Part shown: positions 31,571 to 44,275 of the stretch, one piece after another
Position numbering within the stretch: position 1 is the first letter of the stretch
How the letters are laid out: every line of letters starts with the position of its first letter
Assembly (NCBI GenBank): GCA_010909165.1
Contig: VJWM01000019.1
Location: 806,001 to 870,000 of the forward strand
DNA length: 64,000 nt
Source of the DNA: Anthoceros angustus
Taxonomy: Eukaryota > Streptophyta > Anthocerotopsida > Anthocerotales > Anthocerotaceae
Direction: 5' to 3'
Made by a program: the position numbers and the translations under genes
Notes under the pieces: model-generated
Told to the model about the DNA's origin: nothing
Databases searched by the model: none
What the model saw: only the letters and a program-made list of their open reading frames with translations

Positions 31571-33075
31571 GAGGTATGTTTCCTCGCACTCATTGTTGTA
31601 ATCAAGGAGTTTTGGCAAGAGTTCAAGGAGTATTGGACACCCACTTCATCTTAAGTGTCTTGAAATTCTTCCTATGGAAGCCTCTACTTCAAAACATGTC
31701 AACAAGGGCAGGCTACCTCTACTTTAAACTCGCAATCCTTCCCTGCTTGTCAACAATGTTCAAGCCTTTGCTTCCTCCAATTTAGAATCACACAATGCTA
31801 ACAATTCTTCATGTGTCCATGGAGTGGTCGCTTCACAACGCAGTCGCTTGGCTTGAGCTATGCGACTGCCTCAAGCACCATGGCCGAATGTGCACGAAAT
31901 GGAGATGTGGAGGAAAACAAGAGAAAAGCGGAGAGAAGGGGAGGGAAACGAATGAGATAGAAAGTAAAGGGTATTTGGTAAACAAAAAAGTAAAGTAGTA
32001 AGAAGTAAAAATATATTCACTATTTTACCTCACTGCAGCCAAATAATGGAGGATTTGTAGATAGTTTAGTTCACAAATCAGTTCAATCTAAACTAAAATA
32101 CACCTCGTACATCGCCAACTACATGCTATATCGGATTGTGTCTGTTCTAGTTCATGTAGTTCAAATGCGCGATAGTTTAGTTCACTAATTAGCTCGATCT
32201 AAACTAAACTACACCTCGCCACATCGAACTACATGCCACATCGGATTGTGTCTGTTCATGTAGTTCAAATCCGCCATGTGGCAAACTAGGAGCTGAAATG
32301 CAATTCAATTACATTTGAATGGCAAGTGCGGAGAGGTCTTTAAAAAGCGTGATCATTGCATTGCACCCAATATTTTGAAACTCACACAAACACTAAATAT
32401 TACTATTCTATGAAATAATGATGAATATTACTACTCTAAGAAGCTTATAGAAATAGTAATTTCCTCATTGGATTGTTTTGTGGTATAAATAAAAGCCTAG
32501 TTGTACCGTGAAACATAATATATGAAGACACGAAACCGGCCGGGCAAAATTCTCTATCCGCTTGAACTTTTTATAGATTTAAAGTCGTGAACTTCTGTCA
32601 ACTTAGAAATTAGGTCAAAGGACTTCTTTGTAGGCTAAAACATCAAACTTAGGGAATTTCTCTATCGGCTCATAAATTTGACATATTTTCTATCTCGAGC
32701 AGATCGGAGAGATCATTCCACGTCATGTGGAAAACTTCTCTATTGGTTTAGAAATTGGGCGACGCTTCTTCTCTATCGATGATCGAGATTGATGCACGAC
32801 ATGTGGAACATAGGGTGAGACCACATCCGCATCGTTGGATAGAATATTATGAATTGATTTTTAAATCGAATTTACAAATATTAGCACATTCGACTTATTC
32901 AATTATGTTTGACTTATAAATGTTATACACATACAATATGATTTTGTGACTTGGTTTGAATTTATATTTTGATTGATATTAAACCGAACCATCATCAATT
33001 ATCACTAATATATATAAAAGAGTCTCGACGCCCATTTTGCATCGTAAATTAGGTGTTTTGAGTAAAGCGGATAAG
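31571..33075. other. AT-rich region without a convincing gene
   Basis: Apart from the tail of the unidentified frame (to about 31.98 kb) I see no coding sequence. It contains a tandem repeat of about 110 bp (32060-32170, 32171-32274) made of TAGTTTAG / CTAAACTA inverted repeats able to form hairpins. The unit B counterpart at 48390-49668 (repeat 48649-48871) is almost identical in its AT-rich parts. Confidence 0.6.
32060..32274. repeat. Tandem repeat with TAGTTTAG inverted repeats
   Basis: Two units of 111 and 104 bp, each holding GATAGTTTAGTTCAC, then ATCTAAACTAAA, then CGGATTGTGTCTGTT and TTCATGTAGTTCAAAT. The first two blocks are inverted relative to each other. Confidence 0.8.
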
Positions 33076-34115
33076 ATGCCTAAAAGAAAGAGAATCATGA
33101 AAGATTCAAGCTCAACATCTAATTTGAACCCCCTATAGGGCACACATGCGCAATATAAAAAATGCAAACGGTCACCAATATTCAAGAAGATAAAAACACG
33201 AACACCGTGCATGTACGAATGCGGCTTGATATTAGAGAACCGTTACATCGACACCACCGCAAAACGAAGGGCATCCGCCAATGATAACTTTTTCCCGCCT
33301 CACAAAGTCCTAGACATAGTTAATGAATATATTGAAGAAGTGCAAAAGATTGGATTTGAAAACAAACATCCAAGATTTGGCATTGCCTTTTTTCAAAAGC
33401 TGGTGGATTTGGAAAAGGGAAATTTTCAAGAGCGCGTGGTTACTATTTTGGGTTGCTAGCAAATGGAAAAGAACTCCCAAACCGCCACGAGATTAGTTAT
33501 GCTACGAGAAGTATGGGTATCGAAAAGAGGTTGTTGAACGGTTGGGAAAGAACTTGGAACGATTCTTCCTATTAGAGGCTAATAGACATATTAATGCAGC
33601 TGCTGAAAAATTGGAATTGAGTTCCTCGTCCAAGACTTGGCATTGCATTTTTTAGGAGATTGGTCGATTTGAAAAAGGGAACTTTGCTAGAGGGGTAGCA
33701 GCTTTGTACGTAGCCAGCAGATGGAAAGGATTCCTTACGCATCGATGAAATTAGGCATGGTACTTGTGTAGGAATACATGAGGAGGTTATTTTACGGTTG
33801 GCAAATGACTTGGAACAATTCTTACGTGAGAAAGATGCAAAGTTGAAGGCTGAGAAAGATCGAGAGGCAGCTGAAAAAAAAGTCCTAGATATGGCTTGGA
33901 AACATATCAAGGCAGCTGGTGAAAAGATGCAATTGAGGCCCACTGTCCAAGATTATGCGTTCTATTGTTTCCAGAGATCCATGGATTTGAAATTTAAGAG
34001 AGAAATAAATTTTGAAGAGCGCGTCAGCATAGCTCTTTATGTAGCTAGCAATCTGAGAGGGACTCATCGTCGTTGGGACACAATTAATTACTATGTAAGT
34101 CTGGGAATCAAATAA
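33076..34115 (+). pseudogene. TFIIB-family transcription factor-like gene, unit A copy
   Basis: From the ATG at 33076 the frame reads through one TAG (33136-33138) into CMYECGLILENRYIDTT, which matches the end of a TFIIB zinc ribbon (second CxxC-type knuckle plus the ID-T core). Three cyclin-like repeats follow, recognisable by a VQDxAxxFFxxxVDLKxG helix and an ALYVAS helix: about 33.30-33.46, 33.60-33.75 and 33.90-34.10 kb. The last piece is open (33798-34115) and preceded by a charged helix (LREKDAKLKAEKDREAAEKK). TFIIB normally has two cyclin repeats. A GTAAGT near the end may be a splice donor, so the stop at 34115 may not be the true end. Frameshifts differ from unit B, so the gene could be intact in reality. 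Confidence 0.65.
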
Positions 34116-35002
34116 TACAGTTGGTAAACAACAATCAATTCTTCTAGATATAGAATATCAAAATTCAACATGTATTAAGTAGATAATGAGTTCAGTTGTA
34201 CCTGTGTATCCATTGCCCTCTAGTGGGCACTCACTCAGGCGATCCTTTGCAAGGCAACACTAGCGGGTGATGCATCTTCCTCTTCACCAGTAGTATGCAA
34301 GTCGTTTATTTTTCCTGTATATAAAATTGTTGGTGCAGTAGGTGACTTTACGTAGGGAGCTTAGTCGCTCCTTTTTTTTCGTGACAATAAGGGTTTCCCT
34401 TTGTTGTTCTTTGCTAGATGGGCTTCCCCTCATTTTTTTTCTCTCAATAAAGTTTCAGTAGTACCTGTGAGATACAGGGTGCAAGCATGGTTTGGTGCTC
34501 ACATTAGTGAGAAACGGATTTAAACATTGTTATTTTGTCCTCATGTAACGTTAATAATTTCAACTAATTTATTTCTTCTCTAAATTGTCTGATTTTTTTT
34601 ACAAGATATACAAATATATCACTTCTACATAAAATTAAAATACTCATGAAAATATTCAAAATGAAAGTCTAAATTTAGAGACTACTTGGGACGGCATTGT
34701 CTCACCAATGCACTTGTCACACTATATTTACGTAAGTGGGCCCGAGAACAGGTGTAGGCTGCACGCCCTTACCTAAATCATTTTGTAGCATGTTTACGAG
34801 ATGAGCAACGGATCGTCGGCTTAACTCAACAAATTTTGAGTTGTCACGCCACTTCGCCGCACTTCGATTTAGGGTTGCCCTCGTATCTCTTCTCGAGAAG
34901 AGGTCATCACACACCATGCCGTGACTGAAGCAGATCTCAAAGACTCATCGAGCAGAGTAGAACAGCATAATATTTGAAGCGGCTGAATATACATGAAGCG
35001 GT
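34116..35002. other. Intergenic region, no gene seen
   Basis: AT-rich with T-runs. No frame is conserved against the unit B counterpart (50692-51560). It may include the edge of the mobile element represented by the genes to the right, but I found no terminal inverted repeat. Confidence 0.5.
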
Positions 35003-35759
35003 GTGGGTCTATATACGTGGATCCGGTTTAAGATGGTTATCAAAACGGCATGTTTGGGATTAGGCGTAAAACGATGTAAAATAAGGGTGAACATCACCGA
35101 CACGCAGCTAACCATGCTCGAAAACGGTGCTCTCTCGGCTTATCATGCGTTCACGAGAAAAGTACCCATGTTCTCTCCCCTCATTGCGGGGAAAAAAAGG
35201 TCGCTCGAGTTTCCGTGGCTTGTGTTGCAATCATTGTGGCCAAGAACAGAAATCATGCATTTAAAATCACATGGAGACACATGGAGACAACTATGGTATG
35301 GGTTTTGTAGAGGTTGTCATATCACCGAAAATGTACGGCGATTGTTGGGTGTGGCATGCCGCATGCCGCCTTTTGCCGTGGCTCTACGACAACAGCATGA
35401 AACGCGGATGTGTCCGTATATACGATGGCGGAAACGAACACGATGGGAGCATATGGCGTCTAGAGGGTGGAAAGTGGAGCACACCATGTCCGTCACCTAA
35501 GCATCGCCTATAACGGCAAATGTTTATGACTAGTGCAATTGTGTAATCATGAAATGTATTGCGCAAAGATGCCAAAACATGGTAGACGCTACAAGGTGAC
35601 ATTTAAGATGTACTCATCGGCAGCATGGTGGTCTGCATGTCTTAAAACAATGTATGACAAGAACATGAAACTTATGTCCGACACTGTGTCCGACTTTCAA
35701 ACCCTATGCCATGAAGAGAAATTAGGGATAAACATAAGGTTCCCTTGTTATTTGATTGC
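35003..35759 (+). other. Region of uncertain coding, possibly plus strand
   Basis: Plus-strand frames (KVPMFSPLIAGKK; FVEVVISPKMYGDCWVWH; IYDGGNEHDGSIWRLEGGKW; PKHGRRYKVTFKMYS) recur in unit B (51.66-52.26 kb) but change frame often. I cannot tell whether this is a small gene or the 3' flank of the minus-strand gene that ends at 35760. Confidence 0.3.
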
Positions 35760-38700
35760 TTAGCACATGTCATTACTCTTCGCTGAATCGAGACCCTCGT
35801 CCCGTCCACAGGCCTCATCTCCATCTTCATCACTCTCCATTGCCTCATCCAAGTGTTTGGTTGAATGTGAGGACGAGCGCACTCAACTTTTCCTTTATAG
35901 CTTTCTTATCCACAGATGATGTTTCTGAAGTGAGTGAAACCCGTAGTATATAATAATGGTTTTCAGACAAAACCTTTTGGATGTTGGGGCCCTTTGCACT
36001 TTCCCCGACCTTTTTTGGCGGTGGTCCATTGTCTTTTCACCTTTGAAAAATTCTCCAACATACTTGCCCTCATAAGCATCCGTGGTGCTCGATTCGCCAC
36101 CGGCACAAGCAAATGCTGGCCCCAAGGTGCACACTTACAACCTTCGCTACCTGTAACGCCCTATTGTGTGTGTGTGTCACAATAAACATTCCTTTCAGAT
36201 CTCCATAATATCGCCATCCATCCTTCTTGCCACCTCTTCTTGGCGTTCAATAGTTTGGTAGGCCCCTAGATACATGTCCTGTGGTATGTCACGCAAAGAG
36301 CCTCGCCGGTCTGACTTCTTCGGTATGTGCAAAGGGGGACTCGGGCTTGGCAGCCCTATCGTACCATCTCCGTGGGTTTTGCGTAAGCCCAATGTTATGA
36401 TCCACAATATTTGCGATTTCGTGTTGATCATTCCAATCCATCCACCATTCTTCCTCCACGGTCAAATATGTTGGCGCTTCACCGTCCTTTTTCAAGTGAT
36501 CCACGCCTTCACGTGCGGTCAAACCACCATCACTAGCTTTCTTGTCCTTCGCCCGCAATGCCATCAAAGGAGCGGGCCCGATGACGTGTCCGGAACAAAA
36601 GTCAAGAACTCGAGCCCATCTTGATTCCCACAAGGGAAGTGGAGTATTGCCACGCGAATAACGGTAACCTTTCCCGCCCAACTTTGTCCTCGCGGGTGAT
36701 TTTGAACGGTGCTGAAATGAAAGGTTGTTCAACTTCCAACGAAGAAGATACTTCCTACCGCTCACTAACTGTAATGGCCATACGTATGTCCAAGTCACCA
36801 CCAACACTTTCACCTCTGGATTCGCGTGAACGAGGACTTCAATATGTCCTCCATAGTTGGCAATGTCCCGGCCTCCTTATGTTTTAAATGCTTAGAAAAC
36901 ATGAAAACATTTGATCCACTTGGTCGCGTATGCCCCACGAGGAGGAATCCAACCTTCACCTTCTCGAACGTCCCGAGTTCAACGAGCATGTTCAAGTACG
37001 CAAATAGAAGCTGGTTCTTGTTCTCTCGGCATGTATTGTCCAAATTGGTATAAGACTTTGGGAAGTATCCTTCATACGTGTGTATAACGCCCCGGATAAT
37101 AGTTATTGTTAAATTTGCATCATTCGAGATTGGCATAATGCAACGCCCGAACGTAATTATGTATCATGCATCCAACAACATGCACCGTGATCCGACTATC
37201 CTCCTTCAAGTCCTTTGGCCACCGCAAAATATGCGGCAGAAGTTTTTGGTCCATGCCGTCGATAGATAACAACATATATTTTCCTTGTACGACTTCGACC
37301 GATGCTTAACTTCTTCCGTTCCTCCATCAATCGATCCGATGCTTGTTGAGTGCCTCTTGATACATAGTATGTCATGGAACACCATTGTCGACTTGTGGGC
37401 ACCGAAATTCAATATCTTTGCATACACAGAGCTATTTGGGACCGGAGTGTCGTGCATTGAAACGAGATCGAAACTAGGACATACGATATTGCCGCCTATT
37501 ATTCCACAGTCAAATGCATAGTGAGCTTTGCATAACCGACACCTGCAGAAGTTAATGTTACGGCAAGAACCCAACCCATGCATTCCTCGACCACGAGCCG
37601 CCAACATGCCCCTTCCATCGGAGTGAACCTTATAAGTAGCTTGGAGGGCGCGGCATGCACACCTGGCAAAGAGCGCAAGCTTCCTCATGATACACAACAA
37701 AGCACCCGTAGTTCACCGCGCTTTAGGGCCTTGGGCGTCGTTCTATCGCACTCCACATTTGGGGCGCGGCATGCGCCCGGTGGAGTGCATGGCGCCATGG
37801 CCGCCTCTCCGACACAACGAGGGCGCGGCTGCCGGCCTCATTCGCCATTCCGGCCATATCTCAGCCCTCCACGGCACAAAACGGCGCGGGCGCGACATCC
37901 CTTGTCACTTGGAGGGCCGCCATGGCCGCCTCTCCGACACAGGGCGCTCACCGCGCCTCATTCGCCATTCCAAGGCCATCCCGAGCCCTCCACGGCACAA
38001 AACGGCGCGCACGGCGACATCCCTTTGTCACTTGGAGGGCGCCGCCATGCAGTACCCTTCACCACAGACAATATGGTGCCGCCATGCGGCTCCTTTTTCT
38101 CTGGCGGTGGAGGGCTCCGATCACGCATAAAGCAACGTGTCGGCGACCCTCGAGACATCACCGCCGCCGGCGATGCAGTGGCCGACATCCGCTAACTCCT
38201 CCATTACTCCACATGCTTTTATGCCATGCATACAGACTGACCACAATAGGGGAGGAGGCCTACCTTGGTCAACTCCGATTGTCTGTATGTTGAACTTCAG
38301 CCCAGCATATGGAACAAGTCGAGAATCTTTGACTTGGGTATCTTCACCCGCTTGAAATTCCCACACCGCAAGAAATATGCATACGACACAAAGCGTTCAC
38401 CTTTGACTCCATTCCACTCAGATTGTATCCAAACCTCATGCTTCGTGAAAGTGTCGTAGATTGTATACCTCCACATTCGGCGCCGGCCAAGTGAAGGAAA
38501 GTCGCATCCATCCGTGCAATTGCAGCCAAAGCATGGGAGGATTGTACACGAGGGCTGGCCTTATTAGCCCCCATGGTGCGTTGAATAACCTCCGCTTCAA
38601 CTCCTCGTACCTTGCGGACCCTATGCGATACACGTCGGAAGGCTTTCAAACAACATTGCATAGAATCGACCCATGAGGTGAGTGAAAACCACTCCCTTGT

Positions 38701-39060
38701 TGTGGCTCGCAAATCGGCCGCTGCGATGCAAATGTCTCTTGCTCGGGTCCGCCCATTCTCGAAACTGTCTGCTGCTCATGAAAAGCTTCTTTGTGAACTT
38801 GCGGATGCACAATTTGTTGCAACAAGGCTTTGAAATCCTCTCCCATGGAATCGCCTTCACTTTTCCTCAAAGACAGCCGCCTCGCACACACGGAAGCCCA
38901 CATCGCTGCTGAAAGGTATCGGCCAAAGGCTTGGATGGAAAGTGACGGCAGATCGGCCTCCAAACTTCTCAATGGTGGGGGTGTCTGAAGACATTGTCCT
39001 CATCTGCATTGGGCGTCCCGCATCTTGATCTTTGGAAATAGTAGTGAACAATCCCTCGGT
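35760..39060 (-). pseudogene. DUF7869-type, probably transposase-derived gene, unit A copy
   Basis: Minus-strand fragments follow the order I associate with DUF7869-type proteins of plants and cnidarians: HRIRLMEERKKL (about 37.3 kb), a DGMD-K-like block, AVAKGLEGG, RITVHVVGCMIHN-like, NDANLTITIIRGVIHTY, DNTCRENKNQLLFAYLN (about 37.0 kb), VELGTFEKVKVGFLLVGHT and KEAGTLPTMEDIL. Conserved Asp/Asn/His positions suggest an RNase H-like catalytic fold. The C-terminal part (EEEWWMDWNDQHEIANIVD, QEEVARRMDGDIMEI, an acidic tail) ends in TAA at 35760-35762. The N-terminus to about 39.06 kb is poorly defined and holds GC-rich repeats. Assignment to a named transposon superfamily is not possible here. 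Confidence 0.55.
37650..38190. repeat. GC-rich minisatellite within the DUF7869 gene, unit A
   Basis: A unit of about 124 bp (CCATGGCCGCCTCTCCGACA ... CACTTGGAGGGC) is present twice, at about 37795-37917 and 37918-38043. Unit B has one copy (about 55444-55560). Flanking bases carry GCGCGGCATGC blocks like those in P2. Confidence 0.75.
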
Positions 39061-39111
39061 CATACACTCCACCCATGCACACCTTTCCTCCTTCCAGACG
39101 GGCTTCTATCT

Positions 39112-41060
39112 ATGGCGAGTAGAGGTTCGAGTTCACAGAAGTCGGGGAACATAGCTGGGCATACGAGACTGTGAGTGAGTTCTTCTCCACCCTGGACCTG
39201 CAACACGCACATCCTGGGATCAGAGCCACTAACACAAACCTATGCCAATGAGTATGACGGGGGCGAAGACGACAGCTCCGACGACTCAGCTATCGGCCAA
39301 AGAATACATACTTTGTGGCAGGGAGAGTGGCAAGGACTTTGCATTTGCCTGGCGAGACGGAGGGGGCCACCGCTTGCCTTCACTCTTACGGGATCGTACT
39401 CTTTGAACTGAAACATCTTGATTTTGCCCGAAATCTCCGCTTCTTGACCCTGCACATCTACATTTTGTCAATGACATAGCAATCGTTGGTATCGGTCAAG
39501 GAATGAAAGGGCACATAACACGGAAACCCACATCGCGCGTCTTGAGTGTGAACTGGAGCATTGTGTTGGACTCGTAGCTCGAAGGTTACGACGGCTATGA
39601 CAAGTGTGATAAAAGGTGGTGGTGTGTGGTACATGACTTGACCGCAGAGGAGGTGGGAAGCCGTGGAGAGACAAATCACTTGATTGCCAAATCCTAAATA
39701 GATTTCAAGTAATGGAGGGGGCCCGGTGCTATTATGCTACTATGCCGCCACCACATATGCCAGCTACCATAGAGTTAAAATGAATGGCGGTAGCCATCAA
39801 TAGCGGCTGGAAAAAAGGGTATCCGAACGTTATGAAAACGCTTTACTTACCCAATTGCATATTGGGCTTGCCCGCATGCGCGTAGATATAAACAAACACG
39901 TAGTTCACCACACTACCTTGCAAACCGATGTGCAATCGACAATGCGAAGGACATCGCGAACGCGGTGTGTGGAACTGTATGTTGGGTATGGGTTAAAAGA
40001 ACATCGAAACGCACAGACCACATATTCCAGTCCTTGTTCCTCCATACATAGCTGATAAGGACAATAACTCGGACCTCGTTACAGCGCGTTTGTTACGGAC
40101 TGGCGCGAAATTAGGGTTTGCTGCCAGCTCCTTAGAAACCCGAACCAGAATTGAAGTCCTTCTTCTACACAGTCCGAGCTGCAAACAGCGGGCGTAACGC
40201 GAGCTCTTCCAACGCGGAGCGTCTGCGATTCAAGCGAGGCCGCGTGGTTTTCCCAACAATTTGCCGTCAGCGACCCTCGCCAGCCAGCTCTCCATCCTTT
40301 CCAGAGGACGCACAGGTGAGAAATTCCTTGTCCGAAATAGAATTGGTGCTTGCCTAATCCGGATTGAGCGTGTTTGATGCCTATGCTGGGTGCTACAGAC
40401 GATGGCGAGTAGAGGTTCGAGTTCCGAAGTCGGGGAACATAGCTGGGCATACGAGGCGTGAGTGAGTTCTTCTCCACCTGGACTGCAACACGCACATCCC
40501 GGGATCGAGCCACTAACACAAACCTATGCCAATGAGTATGACGGGCGAAGACGAGACTCCGACGACTCAGCTATCGGCCAAAGAATACATACTTTGTGGG
40601 AGAGTGGCAAGGACTTTGCATTTGCTGGCGAGACGGAGGGGGCCACCGCTTGCCTTTCACTCTGTTTACGGGGATCAGGTACTCTTTGGAACTGTGAAAC
40701 ATCTTGATTTTGCCCGAAATCTTCGTCCGCTTCTTGACCCGACATCTACATTTTGTCAATGACATAGCAATCGTTGGTATCGGTCAAGGAATGAAAGGGC
40801 ACATAACACGAAACCCACATCGCCTGCGTCGGAGTGTGTGAACTGGAGCATTGTGTTGGACTCGTAGCTCAAGGTTACGACTGCGACAAGTGTGATAAAA
40901 GGTGGTGGTGTGTGGTACATGACTTGACCGCAGAGGAGGGGCCGTGGAGAGACAAATCACTTGATTGCCAAATCCTAAATAGATTTCAAGTAATGGAGGG
41001 CGGTGCTATTATGCTACTATCTGCTACCGCATATGCCGCTACCATAGAGTTAAAATGAAT
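39112..41060 (+). pseudogene. Gene P1, unit A (duplicated, unknown function)
   Basis: Plus strand, start ATG 39112 (ATGGCGAGTAGAGG), divergent from the DUF7869 gene. A GTGAGT at about 39172 is a likely splice donor, and the next exon would hold YANEYDG and AKEYILCG. Further on comes a Cys/His-rich segment, CELEHCVGL then CDKCDKRWWCVVHDLTAE (about 40.83-40.94 kb), which could bind zinc, then DKSLDCQILNRFQVMEG. The region is duplicated (39112-40401 and 40402-41624), and the duplication junction falls on ATGGCG, shared with the P2 start. No family recognised. Confidence 0.45.
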
Positions 41061-41624
41061 GGCCGGTAGCCATCAATAGCGGCCTGGAAAAAAGGGTATC
41101 CGAACGTTATGAAAACGCTTACTTACCCAATTGCATATTGGGCTTGCCCGCATGTATAAACAAACACGTAGTTACACACTACCTTGCAAATGATGTGCAA
41201 TCGACAATGCGAAGGACATCGCGAACGCGGTGTGTGGAACGTATGTTGGGTATGGGTTAAAAGAACATCGAACGCAGCACACATATTCGATCCTTGTTCC
41301 TCCATACATAGTCGATAAGGACAATAACTCGGACCTCGTTATAGCGTTGTTACGGATGGCGCGAAATTAGGGTTTCTGACTCCTTAGAAACCCGAACTAA
41401 GTCCTTCTTCTACGTCCGAGCCGCAGCGGCGTAACGCGAGCTCTTCCAACGCGGGCGTCTGCGATTCAAGCGAGGCCGCGTGGTTTTCCCAACAATTTGC
41501 CGACCGCCACCGACTCTCCATCCTTTCCAGAGGACGACAGTGAGAAATTCCTTGTCCGAAATAGAATTGGTGCTTGCCTAATCCGGATTGAGCGTGTTTG
41601 ATGCCTATCTTTGGTGCTACGACG
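39112..41624. repeat. Tandem duplication of P1 (about 1.25 kb x 2, unit A only)
   Basis: Units 39112-40401 and 40402-41624. The shared junction is ATGGCG, at the putative start codons of P1 and P2. Unit B has one copy (56646-57830). Confidence 0.9.
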
Positions 41625-42293
41625 ATGGCGGACGCGCAGAAGAAGGACCTCCCGGCGTGCCCTAACCGGAGACTTGTTGGAGAAGCCATGGAGGCGTAAG
41701 AAATCTAAAAGCAAGAAGGAGGCGAAATCGAGAACCACGGATCCTCCACGCGACATACCGATCTGGATATGCTTTCCAACCGCTTGAGCAAGGTGGAGGT
41801 GGAACGGAAGGGGCATAAAGTCCGGGTCACTCAATTCAAGGCAAGCACCACAAAGACGTTGGTGGTGGAGAGAAGTCCGGCTTGTCCAAAGGATTGAGGG
41901 TGGGAAATCCAGATCAATTCCTCCATACTGTATGAGGAGATCAGCTGGAGGCACATGAACCAGCTTGAGGACACTATGCTTCGCGAGAATGGTTGTTGAC
42001 ACAAACAGAGGAGCCGGATGAAGAAACATGCTATGGACGTGGCGTCAAGCTTTGGGTTTTGGGTTCAACGGTGCACCGCAAACCAGAGAGCAAGGGTGAT
42101 GGGTCCGTGGGCAACTTTGGATGGAGGCGCGAGACCCAATCATGATTCTGCACTTCAAGGCCTTATGAAGTGGACGCATTGCCGCATCGTCGATGATTAC
42201 ACTGTATCTCATGAAGTGGCATGTTTGCACAGGAAGAAATGTGAGCCAAAGGAGTTGTCCAGCACTTTTCGAGCAGCGTTCAGAGCTGAGAAT

Positions 42294-42351
42294 GTGAGTA
42301 CACTTCTTAATTCCAGTGCATTCGCCATCATCGTTGATTGCATTGTTGCAG
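42294..42351 (+). other. Predicted intron of P2
   Basis: 58 bp, GTGAGT...TTGCAG, between AENV and the CLCEVITSS exon. Equivalent sequence in the other two copies has the same donor, with damage near the acceptor. Short, but consistent with a spliceosomal intron. Confidence 0.55.
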
Positions 42352-44190
42352 CCTAACGGTGTGCTTGCTGCCTGTGACGGACAGAGTGAGAGAACATTTT
42401 ACAGGTGCTTGTGTGAGGTGATTACGAGCTCCATTATCCGTCATCGCCGAGAGATGTCACTGAGGAGGACAAGACAGGGACTTTCAAAAATCGCACTGGA
42501 AGTAGAAGACAATGAGGCAGAGTTCGGACCTTCTGATGAGGAGGATGGGCCTATTCCAGAGTTGCTGGGTCATTCAGATGCGGAGGCATTTGAAGAGGAT
42601 GATGGGGAGGCCGAGGTGATGGAGGGAGGTTTGCAGCGCCACGGATTCCTTCCAAGGTCGTCGCCATCCAAGCACCATGGGAGGAGTCCACGTGCACATG
42701 GAAGAGGGGAGGCCGGGGGACGCAGATGCCGCGCCCGACTATGGTGAGGAGGAGGGGGGCGCAGATGCGGGCAGCACGTGATGGAGGAGCAGGGCGCCGC
42801 ATGCCGGCACTCAAGACGGAAGAGGCGCGCATGCCGCGCCCGACTATGGTGAGGAGCCGCGCGGGGCGCCGGCATGCCGGCGCCTCCCGAGAGGGGAGGA
42901 TGAAGGGCCGGCATGCCACGCCCTCTTGCATGTAGAGGAGGAGGGCGCCGCATGCCGCCGCCGCCACGGCGAGTGGAGGAGGTAGGCGCCGCATGCCGCG
43001 CCAGAAAACCTGTGGCTTGCTGACTAAGGCGCTGGGGCCATGAGAAGCGGAAAAGCATGCATGATGAGGAAGGTGGTGGGCACAGCAGGTCCCGGAGTGC
43101 GGAACGTTCGATAGGAACGAGCAGGAAAAAAGTTCGAAGCGTCCCAAGGGAAACTGACAACAATGAGATTCCAACATTGCATGTCTCAACAGATGGAGAA
43201 AGACTCGAAGCGTCTATGATGCATGAGGATTATTTGCAGAAAGTCAGGGAGTCTGCATATGCGAAGAAGGTGGTGCCGTAAAGCGATCAGAAGTCGAGAA
43301 TTTGAGGGCGCTTCGCTTTCTAACTCGTATGAGGAGAGGCTGCTGGAGGCACATGAACCAGAGGACACTATGCTTCGCGAGAATGGTTGTTGACACAAAG
43401 CGGAGGAGGATGAAGGCTGCTATGGGTCAAGCTTTGGGTTTTGGGTTCAACGGTGCACCGCAAACCAGAGAGCAAGGCGGGATGGGTCCTGTGGGCAACT
43501 TTGGATGGAGGGCAGCGAGACCCAGGCTGGATTCTTTGCACTTCAAGGCCTTATGAAGTGGACGCATTGCCGCATCGTCGGATGATTACACTGTGTCTGT
43601 TGAAAGTGGCATGTTTGCAGGAAGAAATGTGAGCCAAAGGAGTTGTCCAGCACTTTTCGAGCGTTGAGCTGAGAATGTGAGTACACTTCTTAATTCCGAG
43701 CATTCGCCACCGCGTTGATTGCATTGATGCGACAGCAATTAACTTCTTTTGATGGACAGTGAGAGAACATTTTACAGTGCTTGTGTGAGGTGATTACGAG
43801 CTCCATTATCCGTCATCGCCGAGAGATGTCACTGAGGAGGACAAGACAGGGACTTCCAAACTTCGCACTGGAAGTAGAAGACAATGAGGCAGAGTTCGGA
43901 CCTTCTGATGAGGAGGATGGGCCTATTCCAGAGTTGCTGGGTCATTCAGATGCGGAGGCATTTGAAGAGGATGATGGGGAGGCTGAGGGTGATGGAGGGA
44001 GGTTTGCTGCTGACGGATTCCTTCCAAGGTCGTCGCCATCCAAGCACCATGGGAGGAGTCCACATGCTACATGGAAGAGGGGAGGCCGGGGGGCGCATGC
44101 CGGCGCCCTCGATGGTGAGGAGGAAGAGGGGCGGCATGCGGAGCTGATGATGCGGAGGGGGGCGGCATGCGGCCCCTCTAAGGCGGAAGA

Positions 44191-44275
44191 GGCGCCGGCA
44201 TGCCGGCGCCTCCCGAGAGGGGAGGCGCCGGCATGCCGGCGCCTCCCGAGAGGATGAAGGCGCCGGCATGCCGCC
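44191..44275. repeat. 33-bp in-frame minisatellite built on a 20-bp palindrome
   Basis: GGCGCCGGCATGCCGGCGCC is a perfect 20-bp palindrome at 44191-44210 and 44224-44243, with a partial third copy from about 44259, at 33-bp spacing (11 codons, reading APACRRLPRGE). The same palindrome occurs at 42865-42884 in the upstream tandem copy. Related GCGCGGCATGC blocks lie in P2 of unit B (58.87-59.12 kb) and in the DUF7869 gene. Confidence 0.85.

Noticed and set aside
37578-38293. 205- and 147-codon plus-strand frames opposite the DUF7869 gene
   Set aside because: Compositional frames over the 124-bp GC-rich minisatellite. They disappear in unit B where one repeat unit is missing.
42551-43189. 212-codon minus-strand frame in P2 (and similar frames at 43942-44590 and 58720-59573)
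   Set aside because: It lies over the GC-rich minisatellite and the acidic exon. The plus strand carries the conserved blocks and the intron.
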